The notes under the pieces are model-generated. The model was not told the DNA's origin and ran no database searches. It saw only the letters and a list, made by a program, of their open reading frames with translations. This document shows, one piece after another, positions 13,530 through 20,502 of a DNA stretch of 22,888 nucleotides; the first letter of the stretch is position 1; each line of letters begins with the position of its first letter. The DNA lies in NCBI GenBank assembly GCA_019746355.1, contig JAIESC010000039.1, positions 1-22,888 on the forward strand, written 5' to 3'. The translations under genes were made by a program, and so were the position numbers. Origin of the DNA: Xanthobacteraceae bacterium (GTDB lineage: Bacteria > Pseudomonadota > Alphaproteobacteria > Rhizobiales > Xanthobacteraceae).

Positions 13530-14873
13530 ATGCCCAGTCGCCAGATCAAGCTCAACGCCTTCATGCGGCCGGCAAGCATCCACACCGGCGCGTGGCGCTA
13601 TCCCGGTGCGTGGCCGGACATGAATTTCAACTTCGCGCATATCAAGGAATGCATCCAGAAGCTCGAAGCCGCGAAGTTCGACGCCTTCTTCATGGCCGAT
13701 CACATGGCCGTGCTGAACATGCCGATGGACGCGCTCAAAAGGAGCCACACCGCGACCTCGTGGGAGCCGTTCACGCTGCTCTCTGCGCTGTCGCAGGCGA
13801 CCACGCATATCGGCCTGATAGCCACCGGCTCGACCACGTTCGATGCGCCCTATCACATCGCCCGGCGCTTCGCCTCGCTCGACCACATCTCCGGCGGCCG
13901 CGCCGGCTGGAACATCGTCACCACGTCCAACCCCGACGCGGCGCTGAACTTCGGCCTCGACGAGCACATGGAGCACGGCGAGCGCTATCATCGCGCGCGC
14001 GAATTCTACGACGTCGTCACCGGGCTGTGGGACTCATGGGCCGACGACGCGTTCATCCGCGACGTCGAGAGCGGCATCTTCTTCGATCCCGACAGGCTGC
14101 ACACGCTCAACCACAAGGGCGAGTATTTCTCGGTGAAAGGCCCGCTCAACATCGCCCGCCCGCCGCAGGGCTGGCCGCTGATCGTGCAGGCCGGCGCGTC
14201 CGAGTCCGGCAAACAACTTGCCGCCGAAACCGCCGAGGCGGTGTTCACCGCGCAGAGCAACATCGAGGCCGGCCGCGCGTTCTATGCCGACGTGAAGGGC
14301 CGCATGAAGAAGCTCGGCCGCAACCCCGACCATCTGAAGATCCAGCCCGCCTGCTTTGTCGTGGTCGGCGAGACCGTCGAAGAGGCCAAGGCCAAGCGCG
14401 CCAAGCTCGACAGCCTCGTCAACTACGCCAACTCGATCGCCTCACTGTCGATCGCGCTCGGCACCGACGCCTCGAAGTTCGATCCCGACGGCCCGCTGCC
14501 GGAGATTCCGGAAAGCAACGCCTCGAAGAGCGGCCGCGAGCGCGCCATCGCCGCGGCCAAGCGCGAGAACCTGACCGTGCGTCAGCTTGCCCAGCGCATG
14601 GGCGGCTATTCGGGGCTCGCCATGGTCGGCACACCGAAGACCATCGCCGACGAGATGGAAACCTGGATCGAGACCAACGCCAGCGATGGCTTCACCATCA
14701 TGTTCCCGTACCTGCCGGGCGGCCTCGACGATTTCGTGCGCGGCGTCATTCCGGAGCTGCAACGGCGCGGACTCTACCGCAAGGAATACGAGGGCAAGAC
14801 GCTGCGTGAAAATCTCGGCCTGCCGCGGCCGGGCAACCGCTTCTTCGACAACAAGGCGGTGGCGGCCGAATGA
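13530..14873 (+). CDS. LLM-class flavin-dependent monooxygenase, NtaA/SnaA/DszA type
   Basis: The product has 447 residues, the usual length for the NtaA/SnaA/DszA (SoxA) group of luciferase-like TIM-barrel monooxygenases. It opens with RQIKLNAFMRP, then GAWRYPGAWPDMNFNFAHI, MADHMAVL, EPFTLLSALSQATTHIGLIATGSTTF and RRFASLDHISGGRAGWNIVTT, which is the family's highly conserved block. WPLIVQAGASESGKQLAAE also fits. These enzymes take FMNH2 from a separate flavin reductase and O2 to oxidise substrates such as nitrilotriacetate, EDTA, pristinamycin or dibenzothiophene sulfone. The substrate here is unknown. Its stop overlaps the next gene's start (ATGA), so the two are translationally coupled. 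No flavin reductase is adjacent; the nearest candidate is at 4161-4775. Confidence 0.93.
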   Translation: MPSRQIKLNAFMRPASIHTGAWRYPGAWPDMNFNFAHIKECIQKLEAAKFDAFFMADHMAVLNMPMDALKRSHTATSWEPFTLLSALSQATTHIGLIATGSTTFDAPYHIARRFASLDHISGGRAGWNIVTTSNPDAALNFGLDEHMEHGERYHRAREFYDVVTGLWDSWADDAFIRDVESGIFFDPDRLHTLNHKGEYFSVKGPLNIARPPQGWPLIVQAGASESGKQLAAETAEAVFTAQSNIEAGRAFYADVKGRMKKLGRNPDHLKIQPACFVVVGETVEEAKAKRAKLDSLVNYANSIASLSIALGTDASKFDPDGPLPEIPESNASKSGRERAIAAAKRENLTVRQLAQRMGGYSGLAMVGTPKTIADEMETWIETNASDGFTIMFPYLPGGLDDFVRGVIPELQRRGLYRKEYEGKTLRENLGLPRPGNRFFDNKAVAAE

Positions 14874-15199
14874 GCGAGATCGAGAACTTTCACGCGCACG
14901 TCTATTACGATCTCCCCGAGCGGGAGAAGGCGCTGAAGCTCTGCGAGGCCGCCGGCAAGAAGTTCGGCGTCAAGGTCGGGCGGATGCACGACAACCCGGT
15001 CGGCCCGCATCCGCGCGGCAGCTGCCAGCTCACCATCGAGAAGGAGCAGCTTGCCGGCGTGCTGCCCTGGCTGGTGCTCAACCGCGGCAAACTCACGGTG
15101 TTCACGCACGCCCAAACTGGCAATGCCCTGAAGGACCACACCCAGCACGTGATCTGGCTCGGGCCGTCGGAAACCCTCAAGCTCGACCAGTTTCGCTAA
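14870..15199 (+). CDS. DOPA 4,5-dioxygenase-like extradiol ring-cleavage protein
   Basis: The product has 109 residues, the size of the small bacterial DOPA dioxygenase family. The conserved His-rich sites are all present: FHAHVYYD (H8, H10), VGPHPRGSCQL (H47), FTHAQTGN (H80) and DHTQHVIWLG (H90, H93). The fungal relative opens the catechol ring of DOPA between C4 and C5, giving betalamic-type products, using Fe2+. Bacterial members are poorly described. It overlaps the LLM-type monooxygenase stop by four bases, which suggests that the monooxygenase makes, or exposes, the catechol-like substrate of this enzyme. No signal peptide, so cytoplasmic. Confidence 0.88.
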   Translation: MSEIENFHAHVYYDLPEREKALKLCEAAGKKFGVKVGRMHDNPVGPHPRGSCQLTIEKEQLAGVLPWLVLNRGKLTVFTHAQTGNALKDHTQHVIWLGPSETLKLDQFR

Positions 15200-15272
15200 T
15201 CAGCTCCACTCAAGCTATCATCAGCCGGAGACGAATCGGGTTTCCGCATACAGCGAGGCTGGGGGGACAAGG

Positions 15273-15368
15273 ATGATTGCCATACTGCCTGCGCTCGCAT
15301 TCGCCGGCATGATCGCAGCGCAGTTTGTAGCCGTGGTCGCGGTCAGGCAGGAACGGGAGCAGTCTTAG
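15273..15368 (+). CDS. Small single-helix membrane protein (31 residues)
   Basis: A short frame with ATG at 15273 and TAG at 15366 encodes MIAILPALAFAGMIAAQFVA followed by VVAVRQEREQS. Residues 2-24 would form one membrane helix and the end is charged. A purine-rich GGGGGGACAAGG lies directly upstream. The frame sits in the 188-base gap between the dioxygenase-like gene and the convergent DUF3500 gene, so it could be the third gene of the monooxygenase operon. It is short, and only its composition and ribosome site support it. Confidence 0.45.
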   Translation: MIAILPALAFAGMIAAQFVAVVAVRQEREQS

Positions 15369-15387
15369 GCGTCGACGTCCGCATAGT

Positions 15388-16458
15388 CTAGCCAACGCGG
15401 CCCAGCACATTCGACAGATCGTGATAGATCGTGTGCAGGTGCTGCGCCTCGGGATCGACCGAGGCCATCTCGATGACGAAGCCGTCGCCGATCAGGCGAT
15501 AGCCGAACGCCTTTTCCGGGGTGTTCGGGCCGTACCAGGCAAAGTGCAACGCCTGCCGGTCGCCGGACCCAATGCGCGCCCGCTGCGCGTCGGCAAGCTG
15601 CGCCGGGAAATGCTCGATCGAATAAAGCTCGACCATCTTCCAGAGCAGATCGCGCTGCGCGGTCGACAGCTCCGAAGCCGGCACCCCGACCTTCGTCGCA
15701 TTCGAGCGCTCGCGGCCCGCGTAAGAGAGGATGTTGTACGGCGTCGCGTCGCCGATGCGCGCCCGGCCTTGCAGCTTCGCCGCAAGATCGGCCATCAGCC
15801 GCCGGGCGATGCCCTCTTCGTCCTTCAAGGTGTTGAGGCCGTTGTGCGGCCCGCCCTTCACCCGGTTGGGCAGCGCCGAGAACGAGGTCGGCGTGACCGA
15901 GACGATCCGGTTGTCGCGCACCGCCACCGACTGCGTCAGGTGATGCCCCTCGCAGCGGAAGCCCCATGTGCCGGCGTCCGCGGGCGTGCCGAACACGGAA
16001 AGCGAAAACCGCTCCGACGAGCGCTGACCCGCGCCATTGCCGCTTGCCGCCAGGATATCCTGCAGCAGCATGACGTTCTTCGCCTTCGTGACCCCGGCCG
16101 GCGACCACACCGCGGCGAGCACGTCCCATGCCGCATCCTTCTGCGGCTTGCTCATCTGCTCGAGCCGCAGCCCCGGCTTGATGTAGCCGCTGACGCCGAA
16201 GTAATTCCAGCCGCGCCACTCGGTGCCGTCCCAGGCAAACGACGCGGCCCTGCGCTTGTCGGGCTCGAGGCTTGCCTCAAAGGCCTTGACGCGATCGAGA
16301 AGCTCGGCAGCCGAGCCAAGACCTGAAGCCTGCGTATCCGCTCGGCCCGGCAGCGCGGCGAGGCTCAAGGCCGCTGCGCCGCCCAGGACGACGCGTCGGC
16401 GGTCCGGTTGTGATTGAAGGTTCGCAGATGACGAAGGCCGCGTTCGCTGTTTCCGCAT
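15388..16458 (-). CDS. DUF3500 family protein with Tat-type signal
   Basis: The product has 356 residues. It starts with a long basic stretch and DRRRVVLGGAAALSLAALPG, a Tat-type signal. The mature part has the DUF3500 marks: WDGTEWRGWNYFG, WGFRCEGHHLTQSVAV, NRVKGGPHNGLNTL, and near the end FAWYGPNTPEKAFGYRLIGDGFVIEM then LHTIYHDLSN. The reaction of the family is unknown, but the conserved His, Asp and Glu residues suggest an enzyme, and export by Tat suggests it folds with a cofactor before transport. TGGAGGCGAG precedes the ATG at 16458. The gene is alone on its strand, divergent from the nitronate monooxygenase gene (123 bases apart). Confidence 0.88.
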   Translation of the reverse strand: MRKQRTRPSSSANLQSQPDRRRVVLGGAAALSLAALPGRADTQASGLGSAAELLDRVKAFEASLEPDKRRAASFAWDGTEWRGWNYFGVSGYIKPGLRLEQMSKPQKDAAWDVLAAVWSPAGVTKAKNVMLLQDILAASGNGAGQRSSERFSLSVFGTPADAGTWGFRCEGHHLTQSVAVRDNRIVSVTPTSFSALPNRVKGGPHNGLNTLKDEEGIARRLMADLAAKLQGRARIGDATPYNILSYAGRERSNATKVGVPASELSTAQRDLLWKMVELYSIEHFPAQLADAQRARIGSGDRQALHFAWYGPNTPEKAFGYRLIGDGFVIEMASVDPEAQHLHTIYHDLSNVLGRVG

Positions 16459-16581
16459 GCTCGCCTCCAGATCGCCACCCTGCCCTGCACCTGAATCAAT
16501 AACACCGAAGCCGCCGCCTGCATTTCAACTGCGCGTTATCCCGGCTAAGTTCCGGGCGAAAATCCATCAGGAACACCCAGC

Positions 16582-17550
16582 ATGGCGATCGCAACGCGGC
16601 TTACCGAACGGCTCGGCGTCACCCATCCGGTCATGCTCGCGCCGATGGACCTCGTCGCCGACGGCAAGCTCGCCGCGGCGGTGACGCGCGCCGGCGGCTT
16701 CGGCATCATCGGCGGCGGCTATGGCGACGAGGCCTGGCTCACCCGCGAGATGAACGCCGCGGGCGACGCACGCGTCGGCGTGGGCTTCATCACCTGGAGC
16801 ATGGCGAAGCAGCCGCGCCTGCTCGACCTCGTGCTGGAGCGAAAGCCCGCCGCGGTGATGCTGTCGTTCGGCGAGGTCAAACCGCATGCCGGCAAGATCA
16901 AGAAGTCCGGCGCGCTGCTGATCTGCCAGGTGCAGACCATCGAGCACACCAAAGAGGCCATCGCCAACGACGCCGACGTGATCGTGGCGCAGGGCGCGGA
17001 AGGCGGCGGCCACGGCATCGCGCGGGGCACCTTCGCGCTGGTGCCGGCGGTGGTGGACATCGCCAAGGGCATTCCGGTCGCGGCGGCAGGCGGCGTGGCC
17101 GACGGCCGCGGACTTGCCGCCGCGCTGATGCTCGGCGCAGACGGCGTCCTCGTCGGCACGCGGTTCTATGCCTCGATCGAGGCCGCGGGCTTAAAGGGCG
17201 CCAAGGAGCGCATCGTCGCCGCGAGCGGCGACCGCACCATTCGCGGCATCCTGTTCGACATCGCGCGCCGCAACGTCTGGCCGTCGCCGTTTGCCGGCCG
17301 GGTGCTGCGCAACGAGTTCTCCGAGCGCTGGCGCGGCCGCGAGGCCGAGTTGATGCAGCACCCCGAGGAGGCCGACCGCTATGCCAAAGCGCGCGAGGCC
17401 GGCGATTTCGACACCGCGGCGGTCATTGCCGGCGAGGCGGTCGATCTGATCGGCGACATTCCGCCCGCCGGCGAGATCGTCGAGCGCATGACGCGGGAGG
17501 CGGCCACGCTGATGGCCGGTGCATCGAACCGCTATCGCGCCACCGGCTGA
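16582..17550 (+). CDS. Nitronate monooxygenase / 2-nitropropane dioxygenase-like FMN protein
   Basis: The product has 322 cytoplasmic residues, the size of class II nitronate monooxygenases. Family signs are THPVMLAPMDLVADGKLAAAV at 14-34, RAGGFGIIGGGYG, VQAxGAEGGGHG-type sequence at 137-145 (QGAEGGGHG, with the catalytic His at 144) and AAGGVADGRGLAAALMLGAD then GVLVGTRF, which holds the FMN phosphate. It oxidises nitronates such as propionate-3-nitronate, or other electron-rich compounds in the members of unknown role. A weak AGGAA precedes the ATG. It heads a rightward cluster (NMO, CMD-like, Bug, CinA-like, CMD-like), with gaps of 47, 93, 11 and 29 bases. Confidence 0.9.
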   Translation: MAIATRLTERLGVTHPVMLAPMDLVADGKLAAAVTRAGGFGIIGGGYGDEAWLTREMNAAGDARVGVGFITWSMAKQPRLLDLVLERKPAAVMLSFGEVKPHAGKIKKSGALLICQVQTIEHTKEAIANDADVIVAQGAEGGGHGIARGTFALVPAVVDIAKGIPVAAAGGVADGRGLAAALMLGADGVLVGTRFYASIEAAGLKGAKERIVAASGDRTIRGILFDIARRNVWPSPFAGRVLRNEFSERWRGREAELMQHPEEADRYAKAREAGDFDTAAVIAGEAVDLIGDIPPAGEIVERMTREAATLMAGASNRYRATG

Positions 17551-17597
17551 CCGGATAGGCTCCCGGCCGCAACCTCGCGAAAAATGGGTTTCACCGC

Positions 17598-18125
17598 ATG
17601 AGCCGCCTTGTCGAAACGCCGCCCGAACGGCAGACCCCTGAACAGAAAAAGGTTTTCGAGCAACTCGTCGCCGGCCGTGGCCGCATCCTTGGGCCGTACA
17701 AGATCTGGATTCACTCGCCGACCGTGGCCGCCGGGATGGAGCACATCGGCACTTATCTCAACAAGAAAGGCTCGCTGTCGGAGCGCGAGGTCGAGATCGG
17801 CATTCTCGTCATCGCCCAGCACTGGGACGCCAACTATGTGCGGCAGGCGCACATCAAGATGGGCAAGCAGGTCGGCCTTTCGCAGGAGATCATCGACGCC
17901 GTTCTCGCCGGCCGCGATCCCAAGCTGACCGATCCGCATGAGCGCGCGGTGCACCGCTTCGCCGTGTCGCTGGTTTCGGGCGCGAAGCTCAGTGACGCCG
18001 AGTTTGCCGAGATCGAAAAGGCGATCGGCCGCAACGGCGTCGCCGAGGTTCTGGTGCTGCTCGGCTACTACACCTCGGTCGCGCTCGGCATGAAGGTGCA
18101 CGATGTGCCGGTCCCGCCGGCCTGA
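17598..18125 (+). CDS. Carboxymuconolactone decarboxylase-like protein (CMD 1)
   Basis: The product has 175 residues. The CMD/AhpD fold is indicated by GPYKIWIHSPTVAAGME, then SEREVEIGILVIAQHWDANYV followed by RQAHIKMGKQVGL, the helix pair that carries the active site. The C-x-x-C pair of AhpD-type peroxidases is absent and replaced by W-x-A/N-Y with a distal His, as in the decarboxylase-type members. Such proteins may decarboxylate lactone ring-cleavage products, but related members have other unknown roles. The start codon overlaps the stop of a tiny five-codon frame (17584-17601, MGFTA), and no strong ribosome site is seen. Second gene of the rightward cluster. Confidence 0.87.
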   Translation: MSRLVETPPERQTPEQKKVFEQLVAGRGRILGPYKIWIHSPTVAAGMEHIGTYLNKKGSLSEREVEIGILVIAQHWDANYVRQAHIKMGKQVGLSQEIIDAVLAGRDPKLTDPHERAVHRFAVSLVSGAKLSDAEFAEIEKAIGRNGVAEVLVLLGYYTSVALGMKVHDVPVPPA

Positions 18126-18218
18126 GCGTGTGAACCAACTCGAAACCAATCAATCGCTATCCAGAAGTAACGTCCCGCCAAAAGGCCTATCCAAAGAAAT
18201 GCACTCAAGGAGATCCGA

Positions 18219-19202
18219 ATGAGCACCCGCCGCCAATTCCTCCAGTCGACCGCTGCAGCGCTGGCCGCCACGTCGCTTCCCGGCGCGGCCATGGCGCAAG
18301 GGTCTGCCCAGGGCTGGCCGTCGCGGCCGATCCGCGCCATGGTGCCGTTCGCGGCGGGCAGCTCGCTCGACATCGTCGGCCGGCTGGTGATGGACCCGCT
18401 GGCGGCGCAGCTCGGCCAACCGATCGTGATCGAGAACCGCGGCGGCGCGGGCGGTACCATCGGCAGCGCGCTGGTCGCGAAGGCGGACCCCGACGGCTAC
18501 TATCTGCTGATCCAGGCGTCGGCGCATTCGGCCGCGCCCGCTGCCTACTCAAACATCGGCTATGACGTTGCCAAGGACTTCATCGCGGTGATCCCGTTCG
18601 GCACGCTGCCGAACGTCACGGTGGTCGCGCCGGCAAGCGGCATCAAGACGCTGAAGGACCTGGTGGCCAAGGGCAAGTCCGGCCAGATCAGCTACGCGTC
18701 GGCGGGCGTCGGCAGCGCCACCCACTGGGCGGCCGAGCGCATCCGCGTCGCCGGCGGCTTCCAGGGCGTGCACGTGCCGTTCCGCGGCGGCCCGGACGCG
18801 CTTACCGAAGTGATGACCGGCCGCGTCGACTTCACCTCGATGGGCATGTCGTCGGCGCTGCCGCTGATCAGGGACGGCAAGCTCACGGCGCTTGCGGTCA
18901 GCACGCGAAAGCGGTCGTCGGCGCTGCCGGACGTGCCGACCACGCTCGAGGCGGGGCTGCCCGATTCCGACTACACCTACTGGATGGGGCTGTTCGTTTC
19001 CTCGAAGACGCCGCAGCCGATTGTCGAAAAGCTGCGCGCGGAGACCGAGAAGGCGCTGAAGAATCCCAACGTCGTGGAAAAGTTCGCGACCCAGGGGATC
19101 GAGCCGATGCCGCTCTCGACCGCCGACTTCAACGCGATGGTGCAGAAGGAAATCGACAGCAACATCGCGCTGGTGAAGGCCGCCGGACTGAAGTTCAACT
19201 GA
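18219..19202 (+). CDS. Bug/TctC-family periplasmic solute-binding protein, Tat-type signal (Bug 5)
   Basis: The product has 327 residues. STRRQFLQSTAAALAATSLP is a textbook twin-Arg signal, with cleavage probably after GAAMAQ. The mature chain has SRPIRAMVPFAAGSSLDIVGR, VIENRGGAGGTIGS, ADPDGYYLLI, SAGVGSATHW and HVPFRGGPDAL. AAGGAGAT eight bases before the ATG is a very strong ribosome site. It is the only Bug gene here embedded in a gene cluster with enzymes: nitronate monooxygenase and CMD 1 upstream, CinA-like and CMD 2 downstream. That context suggests it delivers the substrate of that pathway, but no membrane TctA/TctB is present. Confidence 0.93.
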   Translation: MSTRRQFLQSTAAALAATSLPGAAMAQGSAQGWPSRPIRAMVPFAAGSSLDIVGRLVMDPLAAQLGQPIVIENRGGAGGTIGSALVAKADPDGYYLLIQASAHSAAPAAYSNIGYDVAKDFIAVIPFGTLPNVTVVAPASGIKTLKDLVAKGKSGQISYASAGVGSATHWAAERIRVAGGFQGVHVPFRGGPDALTEVMTGRVDFTSMGMSSALPLIRDGKLTALAVSTRKRSSALPDVPTTLEAGLPDSDYTYWMGLFVSSKTPQPIVEKLRAETEKALKNPNVVEKFATQGIEPMPLSTADFNAMVQKEIDSNIALVKAAGLKFN

Positions 19203-19213
19203 GCGGATCGCCC

Positions 19214-19705
19214 ATGGATCGATCGAGTGCGCTGGCCGAGCGGATCGCCGTCCGCCTGATCGAACGGAAACAGACCGTGGCGGTCGCCGAAGGCTCGGCC
19301 GGCGGGCTGATCTCGGCGGCGCTGCTCGCGGTGCCCGGCGCGTCGGCCTATTTCGTCAGCGGCGCGGTGGTCTACACCGGCGCGGCGCGCGGCGCGCTTG
19401 CCGGCATCACGCTCGAGGAGATGCAGGCCGCGAAAATCCGGCCCGCCAGCGAGCCCTACGCGGCGCTGCTGGCGCGGCGGATGCGCGAGCGGCTCGAAAC
19501 CACCTGGGGGCTTGCCGAAGCGGGCGCGGCCGGCCCGACCGGCAACCGCTACGGCGACCCGGCCGGCCACACCTGCATCGCGGTGGCGGGCCTGAGCGAG
19601 CGCGCCATCACGCTGCGCACCGGCAGCAGCGACCGGCAGGCGAACATGCACGCCTTTGCCGCGCGCGCGCTCGAGCTGTTCGCCGAACAGATCGGCGCGA
19701 CGTAA
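19214..19705 (+). CDS. CinA C-terminal domain / PncC-like protein with altered active site
   Basis: The product has 163 residues, the length of a stand-alone PncC (nicotinamide-nucleotide amidase) domain. The family pattern is visible: AVAEGSAGGLISAALLAVPG, then VVYTGAAR (52-59), then GAAGPTGNRYGDPAGHTCIA (canonical AGPGG...PVGTV). However, the canonical E-S-C-T-G-G is E26-G27-S28-A29-G30-G31, so the catalytic Ser is a Gly with a Ser one place later, and the canonical Lys of Y-S-N-E-A-K is Arg59. It may be a different amidase-type enzyme or have no activity. The 11-base gap behind Bug 5 shows the two are co-transcribed. I did not name it pncC because of these changes. Confidence 0.82.
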   Translation: MDRSSALAERIAVRLIERKQTVAVAEGSAGGLISAALLAVPGASAYFVSGAVVYTGAARGALAGITLEEMQAAKIRPASEPYAALLARRMRERLETTWGLAEAGAAGPTGNRYGDPAGHTCIAVAGLSERAITLRTGSSDRQANMHAFAARALELFAEQIGAT

Positions 19706-19734
19706 GCGTCCGCGACAAATCGCAAGGAACCGAC

Positions 19735-20322
19735 ATGGCCTCCGACATCGATCGGCGTTCCGGAATGCGCCTGCCGCTGCCGAACCGCGAAGACCTCGAT
19801 GAAGCGGGCCAGAAGGCCTATGACCGCGGCATGACGCCGGGCGCGACCATTGCAGGGCTTCAGGGCCCGGCGGGCATCCAGCTCTACAGCCCGAAGACGG
19901 CGGCGCAGTCCTCCGCGCTCAACCGCTATCTGCGCTACGAGGCAGGCTTCACCGCGCACGTCCGCGAGGTGGCAATCCTGATCACCGCGCGCGAGATGGA
20001 CAGCCAGTTCGAGTGGGTGGCGCACGAGCCCGAGGCGCTGAAGGAAGGCGTGCCGCAAACGGTCATCGATGTCATCAAGTACCGCCGCAGCGCCGAAGGC
20101 CTCGACGAGACCGACGCGCTGATCATCGAGCTCGGCCGGCAGCTCTGGCGCGACCACAAGGTCAAGTCCGAGACATTCGGCAAGCTGAAAGCCATTTTCG
20201 GCCCCAACAAGCTGGTCGAACTGGTCATGCTGATGGGGAACTATGCCGGAACCGCAGCCCTGTTGACGGCCGTCGACATGCAACTGCATGCCGGAAAGAA
20301 GCCATTGCTGCCAATTCCCTAG
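19735..20322 (+). CDS. Carboxymuconolactone decarboxylase-like protein (CMD 2)
   Basis: The product has 195 residues of the CMD/AhpD fold. It shows REVAILITAREMDSQFEWVA followed by HEPEALKEGVPQ, where the W and His match the non-peroxidase members and the Cys pair is absent. The segment TPGATIAGLQGPAGIQLYSP and a hydrophobic C-terminal LVMLMGNYAGTAALLTA also fit this subfamily. It is only distantly similar to CMD 1. AAGGAACC lies just upstream of the ATG, 29 bases after the CinA-like gene, so it is probably the last gene of the nitronate monooxygenase to CMD 2 operon. Reaction not known. Confidence 0.87.
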   Translation: MASDIDRRSGMRLPLPNREDLDEAGQKAYDRGMTPGATIAGLQGPAGIQLYSPKTAAQSSALNRYLRYEAGFTAHVREVAILITAREMDSQFEWVAHEPEALKEGVPQTVIDVIKYRRSAEGLDETDALIIELGRQLWRDHKVKSETFGKLKAIFGPNKLVELVMLMGNYAGTAALLTAVDMQLHAGKKPLLPIP

Positions 20323-20502
20323 GATTTCAGCCGCTGGTACGATATGCCCATGCGGCTACGTCACCTTGCCGCATATCTGGGGGAACGACGCCACGGTACA
20401 TCTTTTATGACTTAAGGTGTATCGCGTCACTCTATGGACGTTCGATTGCCGAAATCGGCCGCGCAGGGTGCGGGCGCGGCTCATTGTTCCGGGATTGGTG
20501 TT
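20323..20502. other. Intergenic leader upstream of the aminotransferase gene
   Basis: This 180-base gap holds two inverted repeats: ATGCGGC (20350-20356) with GCCGCAT (20368-20374), and TACATCTT (20397-20404) with AAGGTGTA (20414-20421, one mismatch). Neither is followed by a T-run. The stretch around 20396-20425 is unusually AT-rich for the window, so the aminotransferase promoter may lie there. No clear -35/-10 pair. Confidence 0.35.

Noticed and set aside
12169..13623. A long open frame of 484 codons on the plus strand
   Set aside because: Antisense to Bug 4 and overlapping the monooxygenase start. Composition is that of a shadow frame.
13592..14809. A 405-codon frame on the plus strand
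   Set aside because: A different frame of the monooxygenase gene with Arg/His-rich composition.
17584..17601. A five-codon leader frame (MGFTA) overlapping the CMD 1 start by ATGA
   Set aside because: No ribosome site for it, and such frames arise by chance. Noted only as a possible coupling signal.
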